A stretch of DNA of 25,314 nucleotides from a virus. Position numbers and translations under genes: made by a program. The notes beneath the pieces were generated by a model. The model did not search any database and was not told the origin of the DNA. It worked only from the letters and a program-made list of their open reading frames with translations. The stretch lies in the IMG/VR virus record IMGVR_UViG_3300022745_000135, positions 1 through 25,314 of that record, one strand, 5' to 3'. Positions 1-6,294 of this stretch are shown here, one piece after another. Position 1 is the stretch's first letter. The number at the start of each line of letters is the position of its first letter.

Positions 1-185
1 CCATGCGGATGGGGAATGACATTGAAACCGTTCGCAATTTGCTAGGGCATGATTCCATTGCCACCACGGCGATTTATCTTCACGCAGATGCGGCCGAGGG
101 CAAAAGCCCGTTGGATAAACCGATGGTGCAACCGTTGCCGGATTTAAGCGCACTACCCGCCCGCGCCCAACTTGTCGCCGCCTAA
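1..185 (+). CDS. Tyrosine recombinase / phage integrase, C-terminal part (5' cut by window edge)
   Basis: The visible 60 residues carry the end of a tyrosine recombinase catalytic domain: NDIETVRNLLGHDSIATTAIYLH. The GH pair supplies the conserved histidine of box II and IY the nucleophilic tyrosine that forms the covalent 3'-phosphotyrosyl link during strand exchange. This matches the usual LLGH-x4-TT-x-IY-x-H signature. The reading frame is open to the first base, so the real start and the R...HxxR half lie outside. After the tyrosine comes a proline- and alanine-rich tail that ends in AA and a TAA stop. The next gene begins 12 bases later on the same strand. It probably integrates the element, but no attachment site can be recognised inside the window. 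Confidence 0.88.
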   Translation, partial: MRMGNDIETVRNLLGHDSIATTAIYLHADAAEGKSPLDKPMVQPLPDLSALPARAQLVAA

Positions 186-197
186 ACAACCCAACCC

Positions 198-518
198 ATG
201 TCCACCACCGCGCAACCGAATCAGCTTGGACTGTTTGAGAAGTCCATTGATGAACGGTTTGCGGATCTGATGAGCAAGCCGGGCGGCAAACAGTTGGCCA
301 ACGATTTTATCCGGCTGGCGTTGTATTGCAAAAATCGCCTCGGCAAGCGCGTGGGGCAGCGCGCCATCTGGGAAAAGTTGCGCTGGGAATACGAGGTGGA
401 GCGCACGGATGCCGCGTTCAAGTTGAACGATCATTTTACGAGCCGCATGGTGCGGTTCGCGGAGAGTCGAGTGCCGGAGTTGCAGGGGTATTTTGAGAAA
501 CGCCAGTTGAAGGCGTGA
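198..518 (+). CDS. Phage-type hypothetical protein, 106 residues
   Basis: Starts at ATG 12 bases after the integrase stop. A low-complexity N-terminus is followed by a helical, charged region with FIRLALYCKNRLGKRVG (about residues 38-53), an IWEKLRWEY motif (about 58-66) and a FKLNDHFTSRMVRF segment (about 74-87). From memory this pattern (LA..., then IWE-x-LRW, then a KLN-x-x-x-SR segment) recurs in small prophage proteins of unknown role. No catalytic motif is visible. Its place beside the integrase suggests an early or accessory function. The frame is well supported by composition and by its tight spacing to both neighbours. Confidence 0.7.
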   Translation: MSTTAQPNQLGLFEKSIDERFADLMSKPGGKQLANDFIRLALYCKNRLGKRVGQRAIWEKLRWEYEVERTDAAFKLNDHFTSRMVRFAESRVPELQGYFEKRQLKA

Positions 519-524
519 GGTGAT

Positions 525-561
525 TTAACCGCAGAGAACGCATAGAACACAGAGAAAATTT
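525..561 (+). repeat. Border repeat (CAGAG family), forward copy
   Basis: TTAACCGCAGAGAACGCATA and onward, ending in GAGAAAATTT directly before ATG 562. Confidence 0.85.
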
Positions 562-768
562 ATGATGACCATGCAAACCAGTAGCCTGTTTTTCGGCACA
601 TTTTTTATTTCGTTCGCGCCATGTCTGGTGCTGTTCATCATTTCGGACATCAAAATCCCGCCGCATCGTGGAATCTTTTCGTGCCTGTGGGCGGCTGCGG
701 TCTTTTCTCTCATTGCCGCCATCACCGTTACCTTTCTTGGAATGGGACTACACCTTCTGTTCCGCTGA
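562..768 (+). CDS. Small two-helix membrane protein, 68 residues
   Basis: Two strongly hydrophobic stretches, about residues 9-26 (LFFGTFFISFAPCLVLFII) and 42-64 (LWAAAVFSLIAAITVTFLGM), are joined by a short polar loop with D, K and H residues, giving a likely helical hairpin in the inner membrane. The start is placed at the first ATG because it follows the border repeat directly; an ATG three codons later is equally possible. No family is recognised. Small membrane proteins in phages can be holin-like or superinfection-exclusion proteins, but nothing here decides this, and it sits in the early rather than the lysis region. Confidence 0.6.
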   Translation: MMTMQTSSLFFGTFFISFAPCLVLFIISDIKIPPHRGIFSCLWAAAVFSLIAAITVTFLGMGLHLLFR

Positions 769-802
769 CCATCAACTATCCACCACCCACTATCAACTAA
801 CA
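769..802 (+). repeat. ATCAAC-type repeat, forward copy
   Basis: Runs of ATCAACTATCCACC and CACTATCAACTAACA leading straight into ATG 803. Confidence 0.8.
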
Positions 803-1015
803 ATGCCCGCCACCGAAACTAATTTAAGCGAGGTCGCGCAGAAGGCGCTGGATCTCATGGCAGCGAACGAGATGCACGCGGCGTATCTGCACTTGCGCGC
901 CGAGGGCGAAGCCTGCGGCAACGCCGAGTTGCTTCGCATCGCCAACATGATTTTACCCTGCCAGATGCACACGCAAGCGATGATCGCGCTGACGCGGTTG
1001 CAGCAGGGGATTTAA
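803..1015 (+). CDS. Hypothetical helical protein, 70 residues
   Basis: Start taken at ATG 803 rather than an upstream in-frame ATG at 668, because the longer form would read through the neighbouring membrane-protein gene and a repeat. The protein (MPATETNLSEVAQKALDLMA...) is almost wholly helical and alanine-rich, with two Cys residues and no recognisable motif. Its TAA stop is formed by the following border repeat. Function unknown. Confidence 0.55.
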   Translation: MPATETNLSEVAQKALDLMAANEMHAAYLHLRAEGEACGNAELLRIANMILPCQMHTQAMIALTRLQQGI

Positions 1016-1045
1016 CCACGGAGACACAGAGACACGGAGAAAAAA
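1012..1045 (+). repeat. Border repeat, forward, ACGGAGACACAGAG variant
   Basis: TTTAACCACGGAGACACAGA and onward; supplies the stop codon of the 803-1015 gene. It pairs with an inverted copy at 1068-1097, with only about 22 bases between them. Confidence 0.8.
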
Positions 1046-1067
1046 CATAATTGATCTCAGAATTTTG

Positions 1068-1097
1068 AACTTTGTGCCTTTGTGACTCTGTGGTGAA
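1068..1097 (-). repeat. Border repeat, inverted copy
   Basis: Contains TTTGTGACTCTGTGGTGAA, the reverse complement of the CACAGAG variant. Together with 1012-1045 it makes an empty inverted pair in front of ATG 1104. Confidence 0.7.
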
Positions 1098-1103
1098 TAA
1101 AAA

Positions 1104-1436
1104 ATGAACACTGACACCATCCATCCCGAAACTGAATTGCGCCTGGCCTCGGCGGCGTTGCGGGCGCAGGCGGCGTATCTGAACAGCCCGCGTTTCACCG
1201 CCGAGATCATGGCGGCGGCGCAACGCGGCACGTTTCTGCAAAGCGTGGATCTGTTGCGCGCGGAGTTGGCGTGCCTGGTCGCCGGGGATTGTTCCCGCGA
1301 GGAACTGGATCACAACGCCAAGGCGGGAGTCATTGAAAAGTTTGAGCGCGCCGGCGCGGTGGTTTATTCGCGCAAAAGCATCGAGGACGCCATCCGCGCC
1401 GGCCGGTGGCTGGGTCGGAAGATGAAAACAAATTAA
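1104..1436 (+). CDS. Hypothetical protein, 110 residues
   Basis: The ATG follows the inverted repeat pair. The sequence is alanine-rich and helical (LASAALRAQAAYL, then FTAEIMAAAQRGTFLQSVDL). It has an acidic centre and a basic C-terminus (IRAGRWLGRKMKTN) that may bind nucleic acid. A segment around residues 75-100 (KAGVIEKFERAGAVVYSRKS) could be a small alpha-beta unit. No named family is recognised. The stop codon lies in the next border repeat. Confidence 0.6.
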   Translation: MNTDTIHPETELRLASAALRAQAAYLNSPRFTAEIMAAAQRGTFLQSVDLLRAELACLVAGDCSREELDHNAKAGVIEKFERAGAVVYSRKSIEDAIRAGRWLGRKMKTN

Positions 1437-1466
1437 CCGCAGCGAACGCAGAGAGCACAAAGATTT
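1433..1466 (+). repeat. Border repeat, forward copy
   Basis: TTAACCGCAGCGAACGCAGA and onward; gives the TAA of the upstream gene and ends in AAAGATTT before ATG 1467. Confidence 0.85.
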
Positions 1467-1664
1467 ATGCCGAAAAAACTATCAACTAACCGTCATCAAC
1501 TATCCACCAGCAATGTCGGGCGCAAGCGGATGGTGATTGCGGCGTGGCTGAAAACCAATGGCTGCAACTTTGGCGGCATCGCCCAGGTGATGCGCTGCAC
1601 AAAAAATGAGGCGCGCACGTTGGTGGCGCGGGCCAATCGGCGCGGGGTGTTGAACGAAATCTGA
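1467..1664 (+). CDS. Small HTH-like protein with a repeat-encoded N-terminus, 65 residues
   Basis: The core IAAWLKTNGCNFGGIAQVM-x-CTKNEARTLVARANRRG (about residues 24-62) has the spacing of a helix-turn-helix or winged-helix DNA-binding unit: a helix, a short turn at GCNFGG, then a basic helix. Residues 4-16 (KLSTNRHQLSTSN) are the translation of an ATCAAC-type repeat. The functional protein may instead start at the internal ATG near 1530. The ATG just after that repeat (1513) is in another frame and stops quickly. Possible small regulator; function not known. Confidence 0.55.
   Translation: MPKKLSTNRHQLSTSNVGRKRMVIAAWLKTNGCNFGGIAQVMRCTKNEARTLVARANRRGVLNEI
1477..1512 (+). repeat. ATCAAC-type repeat inside a reading frame
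   Basis: ACTATCAACTAACCGTCATC and onward; translated as KLSTNRHQLSTS in the 1467-1664 gene. Confidence 0.75.
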
Positions 1665-1679
1665 ACCATTGATTGATCC

Positions 1680-2003
1680 ATGACGAATTATCAGCAACTT
1701 GCCAATGAATTGAAGGACGCACTTGCCCGGTATCGTCCCGTGGCCGCCCACGATTTTAACCGTCGTTCGGCTTCGCTGCGCCGGACGGATCCGCTGGTGG
1801 CGCGCAAATACTATCTGAAATGGCGCGCCAAAAACCCGCCGCGCACGGCCGCTGGCAAACGCTGGGGGAAGGTCGGACTGAATCGCATCCTAAAAAACCT
1901 TTCCGAGTTGCTTGGCATTTCAACGTCCGCCGCGCGTGGACGGTATTATCGGAATCAGGTTCCAAAGCGGATCGTTGAACAGGCAAAGGCAAAGAACAAT
2001 TAA
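1680..2003 (+). CDS. Basic hypothetical protein, possible DNA binding, 107 residues
   Basis: A very basic protein (many R and K) with no acidic cluster. Residues about 68-95 (LNRILKNLSELLGISTSAARGRYYRN) look like a helix-turn-helix: a leucine-rich helix, the turn LLGIS, and a recognition helix TSAARGRYYRNQV. The N-terminal half has RRTDPLVARKYYLKWRAKNP. This fits a small DNA-binding or replication-control protein, but no family is recognised. It starts 15 bases after the previous gene, and its stop is in the next border repeat. Confidence 0.6.
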   Translation: MTNYQQLANELKDALARYRPVAAHDFNRRSASLRRTDPLVARKYYLKWRAKNPPRTAAGKRWGKVGLNRILKNLSELLGISTSAARGRYYRNQVPKRIVEQAKAKNN

Positions 2004-2029
2004 CCGCAGAGAACACAGAGAACGCAGAG
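2000..2029 (+). repeat. Border repeat, forward copy
   Basis: TTAACCGCAGAGAACACAGA and onward; gives TAA 2001-2003 and ends as CGCAGAG right before ATG 2030. Confidence 0.88.
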
Positions 2030-2371
2030 ATGAACACAGAAAATAAAATGGAACAAATGTCCAAACGCCTGGCGGTTTCAACGCTCGCGTTTCAAGTCCG
2101 CAGCCATGCTCGGCAGTTGGAGAAATACAAAGACGAATTATTTCCCTGCCGCAAAACCGTGATGGTGGATTGCGACCGTTATCGCGGCTTAGGTGTGGCG
2201 ACTCGCTGGGATGGTTGTCCGGCGGATCAATTGCCGGTGATGTTGCCGAATGGGAACACCTGGTTTTATCCGGTGGAGGCGTGTCATCCGGTGCCGTTGG
2301 AACAATTGAAGAACCTCCCGCGCAGCGAACGGCGCAATGTGCTCCGAGCACGCGGCAAACGGGTTTTGTAA
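2030..2371 (+). CDS. Hypothetical protein, 113 residues
   Basis: The ATG abuts the border repeat; in-frame ATGs at residues 7 and 10 are alternatives, and the first residues (MNTEN) still resemble repeat sequence. The middle is a compact beta-rich stretch, VMVDCDRYRGLGVATRWDGC then QLPVMLPNGNTWFYPVEACHPV (about residues 45-87). It has three Cys residues and ends in a basic tail. The GNTWFYPVE phrase suggests a small barrel or SH3-like fold. No named family is recognised. Confidence 0.6.
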   Translation: MNTENKMEQMSKRLAVSTLAFQVRSHARQLEKYKDELFPCRKTVMVDCDRYRGLGVATRWDGCPADQLPVMLPNGNTWFYPVEACHPVPLEQLKNLPRSERRNVLRARGKRVL

Positions 2372-2398
2372 CCAGCAACTTTCAACCAGCAACCAACA
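2371..2398 (+). repeat. ATCAAC-type repeat, diverged CAGCAACT form
   Basis: ACCAGCAACTTTCAACCAGC and onward, between the stop at 2371 and the TTG at 2399. Confidence 0.6.
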
Positions 2399-2527
2399 TT
2401 GTCCAAAAAACACAAAAAAGCGCCCGCGGCGTTCCAGTTTTACGCGGATGATGCGCTGGGAGGGATCGCCGCGCTGACCTGCGAGGAGCGCGGCGCGGAC
2501 CATACGCCTAACCAAACGCGCAACTAG
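2399..2527 (+). pseudogene. Truncated N-terminal remnant of a second DUF1376-type gene
   Basis: Starting at TTG 2399 the frame reads 42 residues containing AAFQFYADDALGGIAALTCEERGA, then DHTPNQTRN and a TAG at 2525-2527. The first part aligns closely with the start of the next gene (AFQLYADDFLAGTADMTAEEVG): F-Q-x-Y-A-D-D-x-L-x-G-x-A-x-x-T-x-E-E-x-G is shared. The homology ends at EERGA, exactly before the conserved YI/YMRFL helix of the family. Its stop touches the ATG of the intact gene. The DNA of the two copies differs strongly, so this is not a recent tandem duplication; it looks like a scar of gene replacement. Confidence 0.72.
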
Positions 2528-3289
2528 ATGAAACCACCCGCATTTCAACTTTACGCTGATGATTTCTTGGCAGGAACAGCCGATATGACTGCTGAGGAAG
2601 TTGGTATCTACATGCGGTTTTTGTGCCATTCGTGGAGCAAGAACGGATTGGAAAACGACGAAAAAAGGCTGTCATTACTGGCTGGGCAATGCAGCGGCAA
2701 TGCAGTGGCAGAAGCCGTGCAAGTGCTGAAACGCAAATTTGAGATTGGATTGGACGGCCGATGGCGCAACCAGCGGCAAGAAGAAGTTCGCACAAATCTT
2801 GAACTTTATCGCAAGCAGCAATCGGAAAAAGCCCGTAAATCATGGAAAAATCGTCCAAATAAGAATCATTTGAACGACCTCGATAAAGGCCGTGCCGCTG
2901 CATCTGCACCGGCATTGGCTGGGCAATGCTCTCCATCTCCATCTCCATTAAATAGAGAGAGAGAGGCGGAACTGGAAAACCCCCATCATTTTCCAGAAGT
3001 GTCTATTCCATCATGGGATGAAGTCAAATTATGGGCAGAAATGGATGGCGTCCCAGAAGCAACCGCCCGCGAATTCTTTGATCACGAAAATTCATTTGGA
3101 CAGTGGCGAGCCGGCGGAAAAATAAACGGAATGCCAATCAATGCCAGAAACGCAATGAAAGTGTGGTTTAACCGAGGAAAAAAAATCAATGCAACCAATT
3201 CAAAATCTAGTCGGCCAAGCAATGACCGCAACGCAGGAACCTACAACCAAGACCGCGATCTCACCGGCGCAAAGGCAAAAATACGCTGA
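2528..3289 (+). CDS. DUF1376 (YdaU-type) phage replication protein, 253 residues
   Basis: The N-terminal domain AFQLYADDFLAGTADMTAEE followed by VGIYMRFLCHSW (residues 5-36) is the hallmark of the DUF1376/YdaU family, found in phage replication modules ahead of a helicase loader, where it acts as a replisome organiser or primosome component. Residues about 95-155 are a lysine-rich and then serine/proline linker. The C-terminal part (WDEVKLWAEMDGVP...AREFFDHENSFGQWRAGGKINGMP...WFNRG, about 166-220) matches the helical tail often seen in replication organiser proteins. It is visibly more AT-rich than its neighbours and free of the border repeats. It overlaps the following DnaC-like gene by up to 101 bases. 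Confidence 0.8.
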   Translation: MKPPAFQLYADDFLAGTADMTAEEVGIYMRFLCHSWSKNGLENDEKRLSLLAGQCSGNAVAEAVQVLKRKFEIGLDGRWRNQRQEEVRTNLELYRKQQSEKARKSWKNRPNKNHLNDLDKGRAAASAPALAGQCSPSPSPLNREREAELENPHHFPEVSIPSWDEVKLWAEMDGVPEATAREFFDHENSFGQWRAGGKINGMPINARNAMKVWFNRGKKINATNSKSSRPSNDRNAGTYNQDRDLTGAKAKIR

Positions 3290-3803
3290 CGTATTGGCTT
3301 TTCAGACTTGCAACGATCCAGAGCTTGAAAAGGTTTCACTGGCCTGCATGGAGTGGTTGGCGGCTTTTGACGCCAAGGAATCTCCCCGGTGGCTTTCGCT
3401 GCTCGGGATGAGCGGAACCGGCAAGACGCATTGCGCTTTGCGGTTGTGGAAGTATGCCAGCCAGCGGGCAAATTTTTCCAGAACGGATTATTTTCCAAAA
3501 CGGTTCTTTTGGCCTGACTTTGTGGACGAGCTTCGCAGTGGAAACGCTTACGAACAATTTAACGACCTGAAAAAATGGCCCGTGTTGTTTTTGGATGACA
3601 TCGGAGCGGAACGGGACGCCAGCGGGTTTGCGGCGGAAAAATTGAACACGTTGCTCGGTTGCCGCATGGATAAATGGACGCTGCTCACCAGCAACAAAGA
3701 TTTTGATGCGCTGGCGGCGATTGATGGTCGGATTTCATCTCGGCTTATCCGTGATAAAAATATCTGTGTTGGAATCAAAACAAAGGACTTTTCAGAAAGA
3801 TAA
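3189..3803 (+). CDS. dnaC: DnaC-like AAA+ helicase loader
   Basis: An AAA+ ATPase of 204 residues. Walker A is GMSGTGKT (residues 73-80), Walker B is VLFLDD (132-137), sensor 1 is LLTSN (165-169), and the likely arginine finger is in GRISSRLIRD (180-189). Order and spacing match the DnaC/IstB family, which loads the replicative helicase onto single-stranded DNA. The start at 3189 lies inside the upstream gene; an in-frame ATG at 3222 (MTATQEP) shortens the overlap and may be the true start. Neighbouring DUF1376 and SSB genes support a replication role. IstB of transposons is unlikely because no transposase is nearby. Confidence 0.87.
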   Translation: MQPIQNLVGQAMTATQEPTTKTAISPAQRQKYADVLAFQTCNDPELEKVSLACMEWLAAFDAKESPRWLSLLGMSGTGKTHCALRLWKYASQRANFSRTDYFPKRFFWPDFVDELRSGNAYEQFNDLKKWPVLFLDDIGAERDASGFAAEKLNTLLGCRMDKWTLLTSNKDFDALAAIDGRISSRLIRDKNICVGIKTKDFSER

Positions 3804-3807
3804 TAAA

Positions 3808-3848
3808 TTTGCGCATTTGCGTGATGTCGAAACTATCAACCATCAAAA
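3808..3848 (+). repeat. Composite repeat: TTTGCGCATTTGCGTGA plus ATCAAC unit
   Basis: TTTGCGCATTTGCGTGATG followed by AAACTATCAACCATCAA. The same pair in the same order recurs at 4182-4245 and 5397-5448. Confidence 0.75.
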
Positions 3849-3864
3849 ATTGAATTCTAAAAAA

Positions 3865-4176
3865 ATGAGAACACACACAATAATTCCCCTTCCTGAACCA
3901 ACAAAGTTTATCTTGGCAGGTCCAAAACCAAAGCTACAAAAAAATTCCGTTTTGCCGTCTAGGAGGAAAAAGCCGGTAAATATAAAAATTACTTGTTCAG
4001 GCAACAACCGCATCAAATGCCAACTGAAAGCATCTGTTCGTGATGAGTCTATTGCTTTTTCTACAACCGCACCGGATGGATGGCCGCACATATCTCAACG
4101 TGATGCCCTGAGACTTGCTGAATGGCTCGTTTTTGCAGTTGGTGAAATTCGTATTCGTAAAATCTATGTTGTCTAA
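3865..4176 (+). CDS. Basic hypothetical protein, 103 residues
   Basis: ATG 3865 is chosen over an in-frame upstream ATG (3703) because the latter lies inside the ATPase gene and would translate the intervening repeat. The N-terminal 40 residues are basic and proline-rich (LPEPTKFILAGPKPKLQ...SRRKKP). The rest looks like an alpha-beta domain: VNIKITCSGNNRIKCQLKAS, then a helix SQRDALRLAEWLVFAV, then IRIRKIYVV. It shares the AT-rich composition of the preceding replication genes. Function unknown. Confidence 0.6.
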   Translation: MRTHTIIPLPEPTKFILAGPKPKLQKNSVLPSRRKKPVNIKITCSGNNRIKCQLKASVRDESIAFSTTAPDGWPHISQRDALRLAEWLVFAVGEIRIRKIYVV

Positions 4177-4181
4177 TTTTT

Positions 4182-4245
4182 ATTGCGCCTTTGCGTGAGG
4201 CGAAAACTATCAACCATCAACTTTTAACTATCAACCAACCAACCA
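4182..4245 (+). repeat. Composite repeat: CCTTTGCGTGAGG plus ATCAAC unit
   Basis: ATTGCGCCTTTGCGTGAGG, then ACTATCAACCATCAAC, then TTTTAACTATCAACCAACC up to ATG 4246. Confidence 0.8.
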
Positions 4246-4899
4246 ATGAAAAACCATTTTGAAACGACCACCGCCGCCGATGAAGGGCGCGGGGAATTAT
4301 TGTCGGCGCTGATTGATGATCCGCAGGCGGGCACCCGCGAGGGCGAGGCGAATGTGGAGGAATCCGATGGCGGCGCGGATGACGGCCCGCTCGCCCGGAT
4401 GGTGGCTGAGTTCGGCGCGGAGATTCCGCCGGCGGTCTGCGCGGATGTCCTGGCGTGGATGGCGGAGCAGGGGTTGCTGGTCGGCTCGGCCAAAAGGCAG
4501 ACGGGTGGCGCGGAGGAGGCCAAGTGGCGTCCGCTGGCGGCCAAGGCGTTGAAGATTCTCGATTACATCAAGAGGCATCACAAAGATTCTTTAGTGGTTT
4601 ATGGCGCGTTAGCGGCGTGGGACATGCCGCTGTTTGACGTTTTAAACCAGAATTTGAGCCAGCAGGATTTTGCCAACACCATCATCGTGCGCTACAAGCC
4701 AACAGTAGAAATTGTAAAAGGGGAACACGGTGATGATTTAGTCACAAAAATGGTGCCAGAATATATGACCAAGGCAGCCGTGAATAACGCACTAAAAGAC
4801 GCGCAGAAACATTTTGAGATTGGGCCAAGGAAAGATCAGCGCGATGAGGATGCGCGCGACAACATGCGGGAGAAACGCATCGGGCAACTGGCGAAGTGA
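4246..4899 (+). CDS. Hypothetical phage protein, 217 residues
   Basis: The acidic N-terminal third (about residues 1-50, rich in E, D and A) is probably disordered. It is followed by LARMVAEFGAEIPPAVCADVLAW (48-70) and a helical C-terminal domain with ALKILDYIKRHHKD (105-118), LSQQDFANTIIVRYKPTVEI (137-156) and YMTKAAVNNALKDAQKHFE (172-190). The last piece, TKAAVNNALKDAQKHF, has the spacing of a recognition helix. The architecture suggests a DNA-associated adaptor, but I recognise no family. It starts right after a composite repeat and ends a few bases before a border repeat. Confidence 0.65.
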   Translation: MKNHFETTTAADEGRGELLSALIDDPQAGTREGEANVEESDGGADDGPLARMVAEFGAEIPPAVCADVLAWMAEQGLLVGSAKRQTGGAEEAKWRPLAAKALKILDYIKRHHKDSLVVYGALAAWDMPLFDVLNQNLSQQDFANTIIVRYKPTVEIVKGEHGDDLVTKMVPEYMTKAAVNNALKDAQKHFEIGPRKDQRDEDARDNMREKRIGQLAK

Positions 4900-4906
4900 G
4901 ATTTAT

Positions 4907-4936
4907 TTAACCGCAGAGAACGCAGAGAGCACAAAG
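4907..4936 (+). repeat. Border repeat, forward, near-consensus copy
   Basis: TTAACCGCAGAGAACGCAGA then GAGCACAAAG, ending exactly at ATG 4937. Confidence 0.92.
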
Positions 4937-5176
4937 ATGAAACTTCAAAAAATCAATTTGGACACGGTTTGTTTTACGCATGGGCGGAAGGTTCATTGCG
5001 TGTTTGGTGACGCGCCGGACCGTGAAGATTCGCTGATGTATTGCAACCGGCGGCTTTCAACCAATTGGCGGCTGCGGAAAAAGAGTGACCGGCATTGCAA
5101 AGAATGCACCAAGCAACTGCGCCGCGCGGGAATGTCGTGGCAATGGTATGAGAAAGACAAGTTCAAGAAAGTTTAA
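4937..5176 (+). CDS. Small Cys/His-rich protein, possible zinc ribbon, 79 residues
   Basis: ATG 4937 touches the border repeat; an upstream in-frame ATG (4814) lies inside the previous gene and is rejected. Cys/His residues occur as CFTHGRKVHC near the N-terminus, a lone Cys in MYCNRR, and RHCKEC (C-x2-C) near residue 55. This is compatible with one or two zinc sites. The C-terminus is very basic and aromatic (MSWQWYEKDKFKKV). It could bind nucleic acid; no family is recognised. The stop lies in the next border repeat. Confidence 0.6.
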   Translation: MKLQKINLDTVCFTHGRKVHCVFGDAPDREDSLMYCNRRLSTNWRLRKKSDRHCKECTKQLRRAGMSWQWYEKDKFKKV

Positions 5177-5202
5177 CCACAGAGAACGCAGAGAGCACAA
5201 AG
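5173..5202 (+). repeat. Border repeat, forward copy
   Basis: TTAACCACAGAGAACGCAGA then GAGCACAAAG; gives TAA 5174-5176 and ends at ATG 5203. Confidence 0.9.
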
Positions 5203-5224
5203 ATGAGAACCTACAAAATTTATT

Positions 5225-5461
5225 ATGAAAACAAACCCTTGCGGACACACATTGCCAGCACACGGATTGCTTAATTTTCTAACCCTAAATCAAATCAATG
5301 AAGTGTTGAAAGAGCCGTTTTTCCAAGATCGAGAAACAAAATACTGTGGTAAATGCGGGCAGTATTATTGGGAACGTAAACCTATTTCTGATTCTGCGCT
5401 CTTTGCGCCTTTGCGTGAGGATCAACCATCAACTATCGCCGATCAACTCCGTAATTTTTGA
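5225..5461 (+). CDS. Small zinc-ribbon-like protein, 78 residues
   Basis: MKTNPCGHTLPAHG at the N-terminus and KYCGKCGQYYWER at about residues 40-52 give a CGH plus C-x2-C arrangement typical of a small zinc ribbon. The last 20 residues (LFAPLREDQPSTIADQL...) are encoded by a composite repeat, so the natural C-terminus has been replaced or extended by repeat sequence. An ATG at 5203, placed exactly after the border repeat, opens only a 23-codon frame and could be a leader peptide overlapping this start. Function unknown. Confidence 0.55.
   Translation: MKTNPCGHTLPAHGLLNFLTLNQINEVLKEPFFQDRETKYCGKCGQYYWERKPISDSALFAPLREDQPSTIADQLRNF
5397..5448 (+). repeat. Composite repeat inside the 3' end of a gene
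   Basis: GCTCTTTGCGCCTTTGCGTG then ATCAACCATCAACTATCG; third copy of the composite unit, translated in the 5225-5461 gene. Confidence 0.75.
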
Positions 5462-5480
5462 CAGTCAACCATTGCTGAAC

Positions 5481-6251
5481 ATGAAACACACAGACAATTC
5501 TCCCCAACTGGAAACGCCCGCCTCCGCGCCCATGGCGGTGCTCACGAATCGCGCGGCTTACTTGGCATCCAACCCCGAGGCGCGGCGCGTGCATGAGGAA
5601 CACATGGCGGAATTCCGCGAAAAGGTAGCAACTCTCGGATCGGGTAACATTTCTGCCGTAATTTCAGAAATTCGGCGGAACAATGATTTAACTGAAGAAA
5701 AAATCATTGGAATGATTACACAAAATCTTCCCGCCAAATCGGTGATGCTTTCCATGATTTATTCGGCGGAAAAATCCCGCCAAATCGGCATCACGCTTTT
5801 GAATTGGAGCGAAACGCTTCCCGGTCGCAGGTTGACGGTTGATTTATACGAACAACACAAGCACGAGCTGGTTGATCCTCATGGCCGGATTGCAACTTAT
5901 CAGCAAATCATGTGGTGGATTGATCAGGCAAAAAAACACCCAGAGCCAATTGTTAATCTTTATGAATCATTAAAATGTTATCAAGGGCTTTTGATTGCAA
6001 ATAGCCTCGGAGAGAAATGGGAAGATTCCAACCGTCGGATGCAGAAAGCCGTCCCGCCGCCGGACCCGCTGGTGGATCTCAAAAAAATTTTAGACCCAGC
6101 TTCGCTCAAAGATACATGGAAACGGTTACAGGCGAACTCGGATTATTTCCATGGCGGCCATCTGCGCGAGGATCTGCGCGATACGTTGATCGAGGATTTC
6201 CGGCCCGTGTTTGAACTGGTGGAACAGATCAAGCGGGAATTTGCGGTGTGA
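5481..6251 (+). CDS. Hypothetical helical protein, 256 residues
   Basis: ATG 5481 follows an ATCAAC-like stretch; a longer form from 5346 would translate the repeat and is rejected. The protein is helical with no Cys motif. Segments include VLTNRAAYLASNPEARRVHEEHMAEF (residues 20-45), ISAVISEIRRNNDLTEEKIIGMI (about 57-79), a WW-containing helix IATYQQIMWWIDQAKKHPEP (about 141-160) and PPDPLVDLKKILDPASLKDTW near the C-terminus. Codon use changes to AT-rich between about 5650 and 6000, which hints at a mosaic origin. It sits just upstream of the DNA methyltransferase. No family is recognised. Confidence 0.65.
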   Translation: MKHTDNSPQLETPASAPMAVLTNRAAYLASNPEARRVHEEHMAEFREKVATLGSGNISAVISEIRRNNDLTEEKIIGMITQNLPAKSVMLSMIYSAEKSRQIGITLLNWSETLPGRRLTVDLYEQHKHELVDPHGRIATYQQIMWWIDQAKKHPEPIVNLYESLKCYQGLLIANSLGEKWEDSNRRMQKAVPPPDPLVDLKKILDPASLKDTWKRLQANSDYFHGGHLREDLRDTLIEDFRPVFELVEQIKREFAV

Positions 6252-6256
6252 TGATT

Positions 6257-6286
6257 TTACCGCAGAGAACGCAAAGAGCGCAGAGG
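6257..6286 (+). repeat. Border repeat, forward copy
   Basis: TTTACCGCAGAGAACGCAAA then GAGCGCAGAG. If the frame is extended upstream it would read FTAENAKSAEG, a typical sign of wrongly translated repeat. Confidence 0.88.
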
Positions 6287-6294
6287 GAAACATC

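Noticed and set aside
2504-2527. An attC-like start (GCCTAAC) close to the DUF1376 remnant, suggesting an integron cassette
   Set aside because: Only one half-site can be seen. I found no matching GTTRRRY core or folded partner within a reasonable distance, and no integron integrase.
3189-3803. IstB-type transposon ATPase rather than a helicase loader
   Set aside because: No IstA transposase or inverted-repeat ends nearby; the gene follows a DUF1376 replication protein, as DnaC-like loaders of phages do.
5203-5274. A 23-codon frame starting exactly at the end of a border repeat
   Set aside because: Too short and overlapped by a better zinc-ribbon-like frame; mentioned there only as a possible leader peptide.
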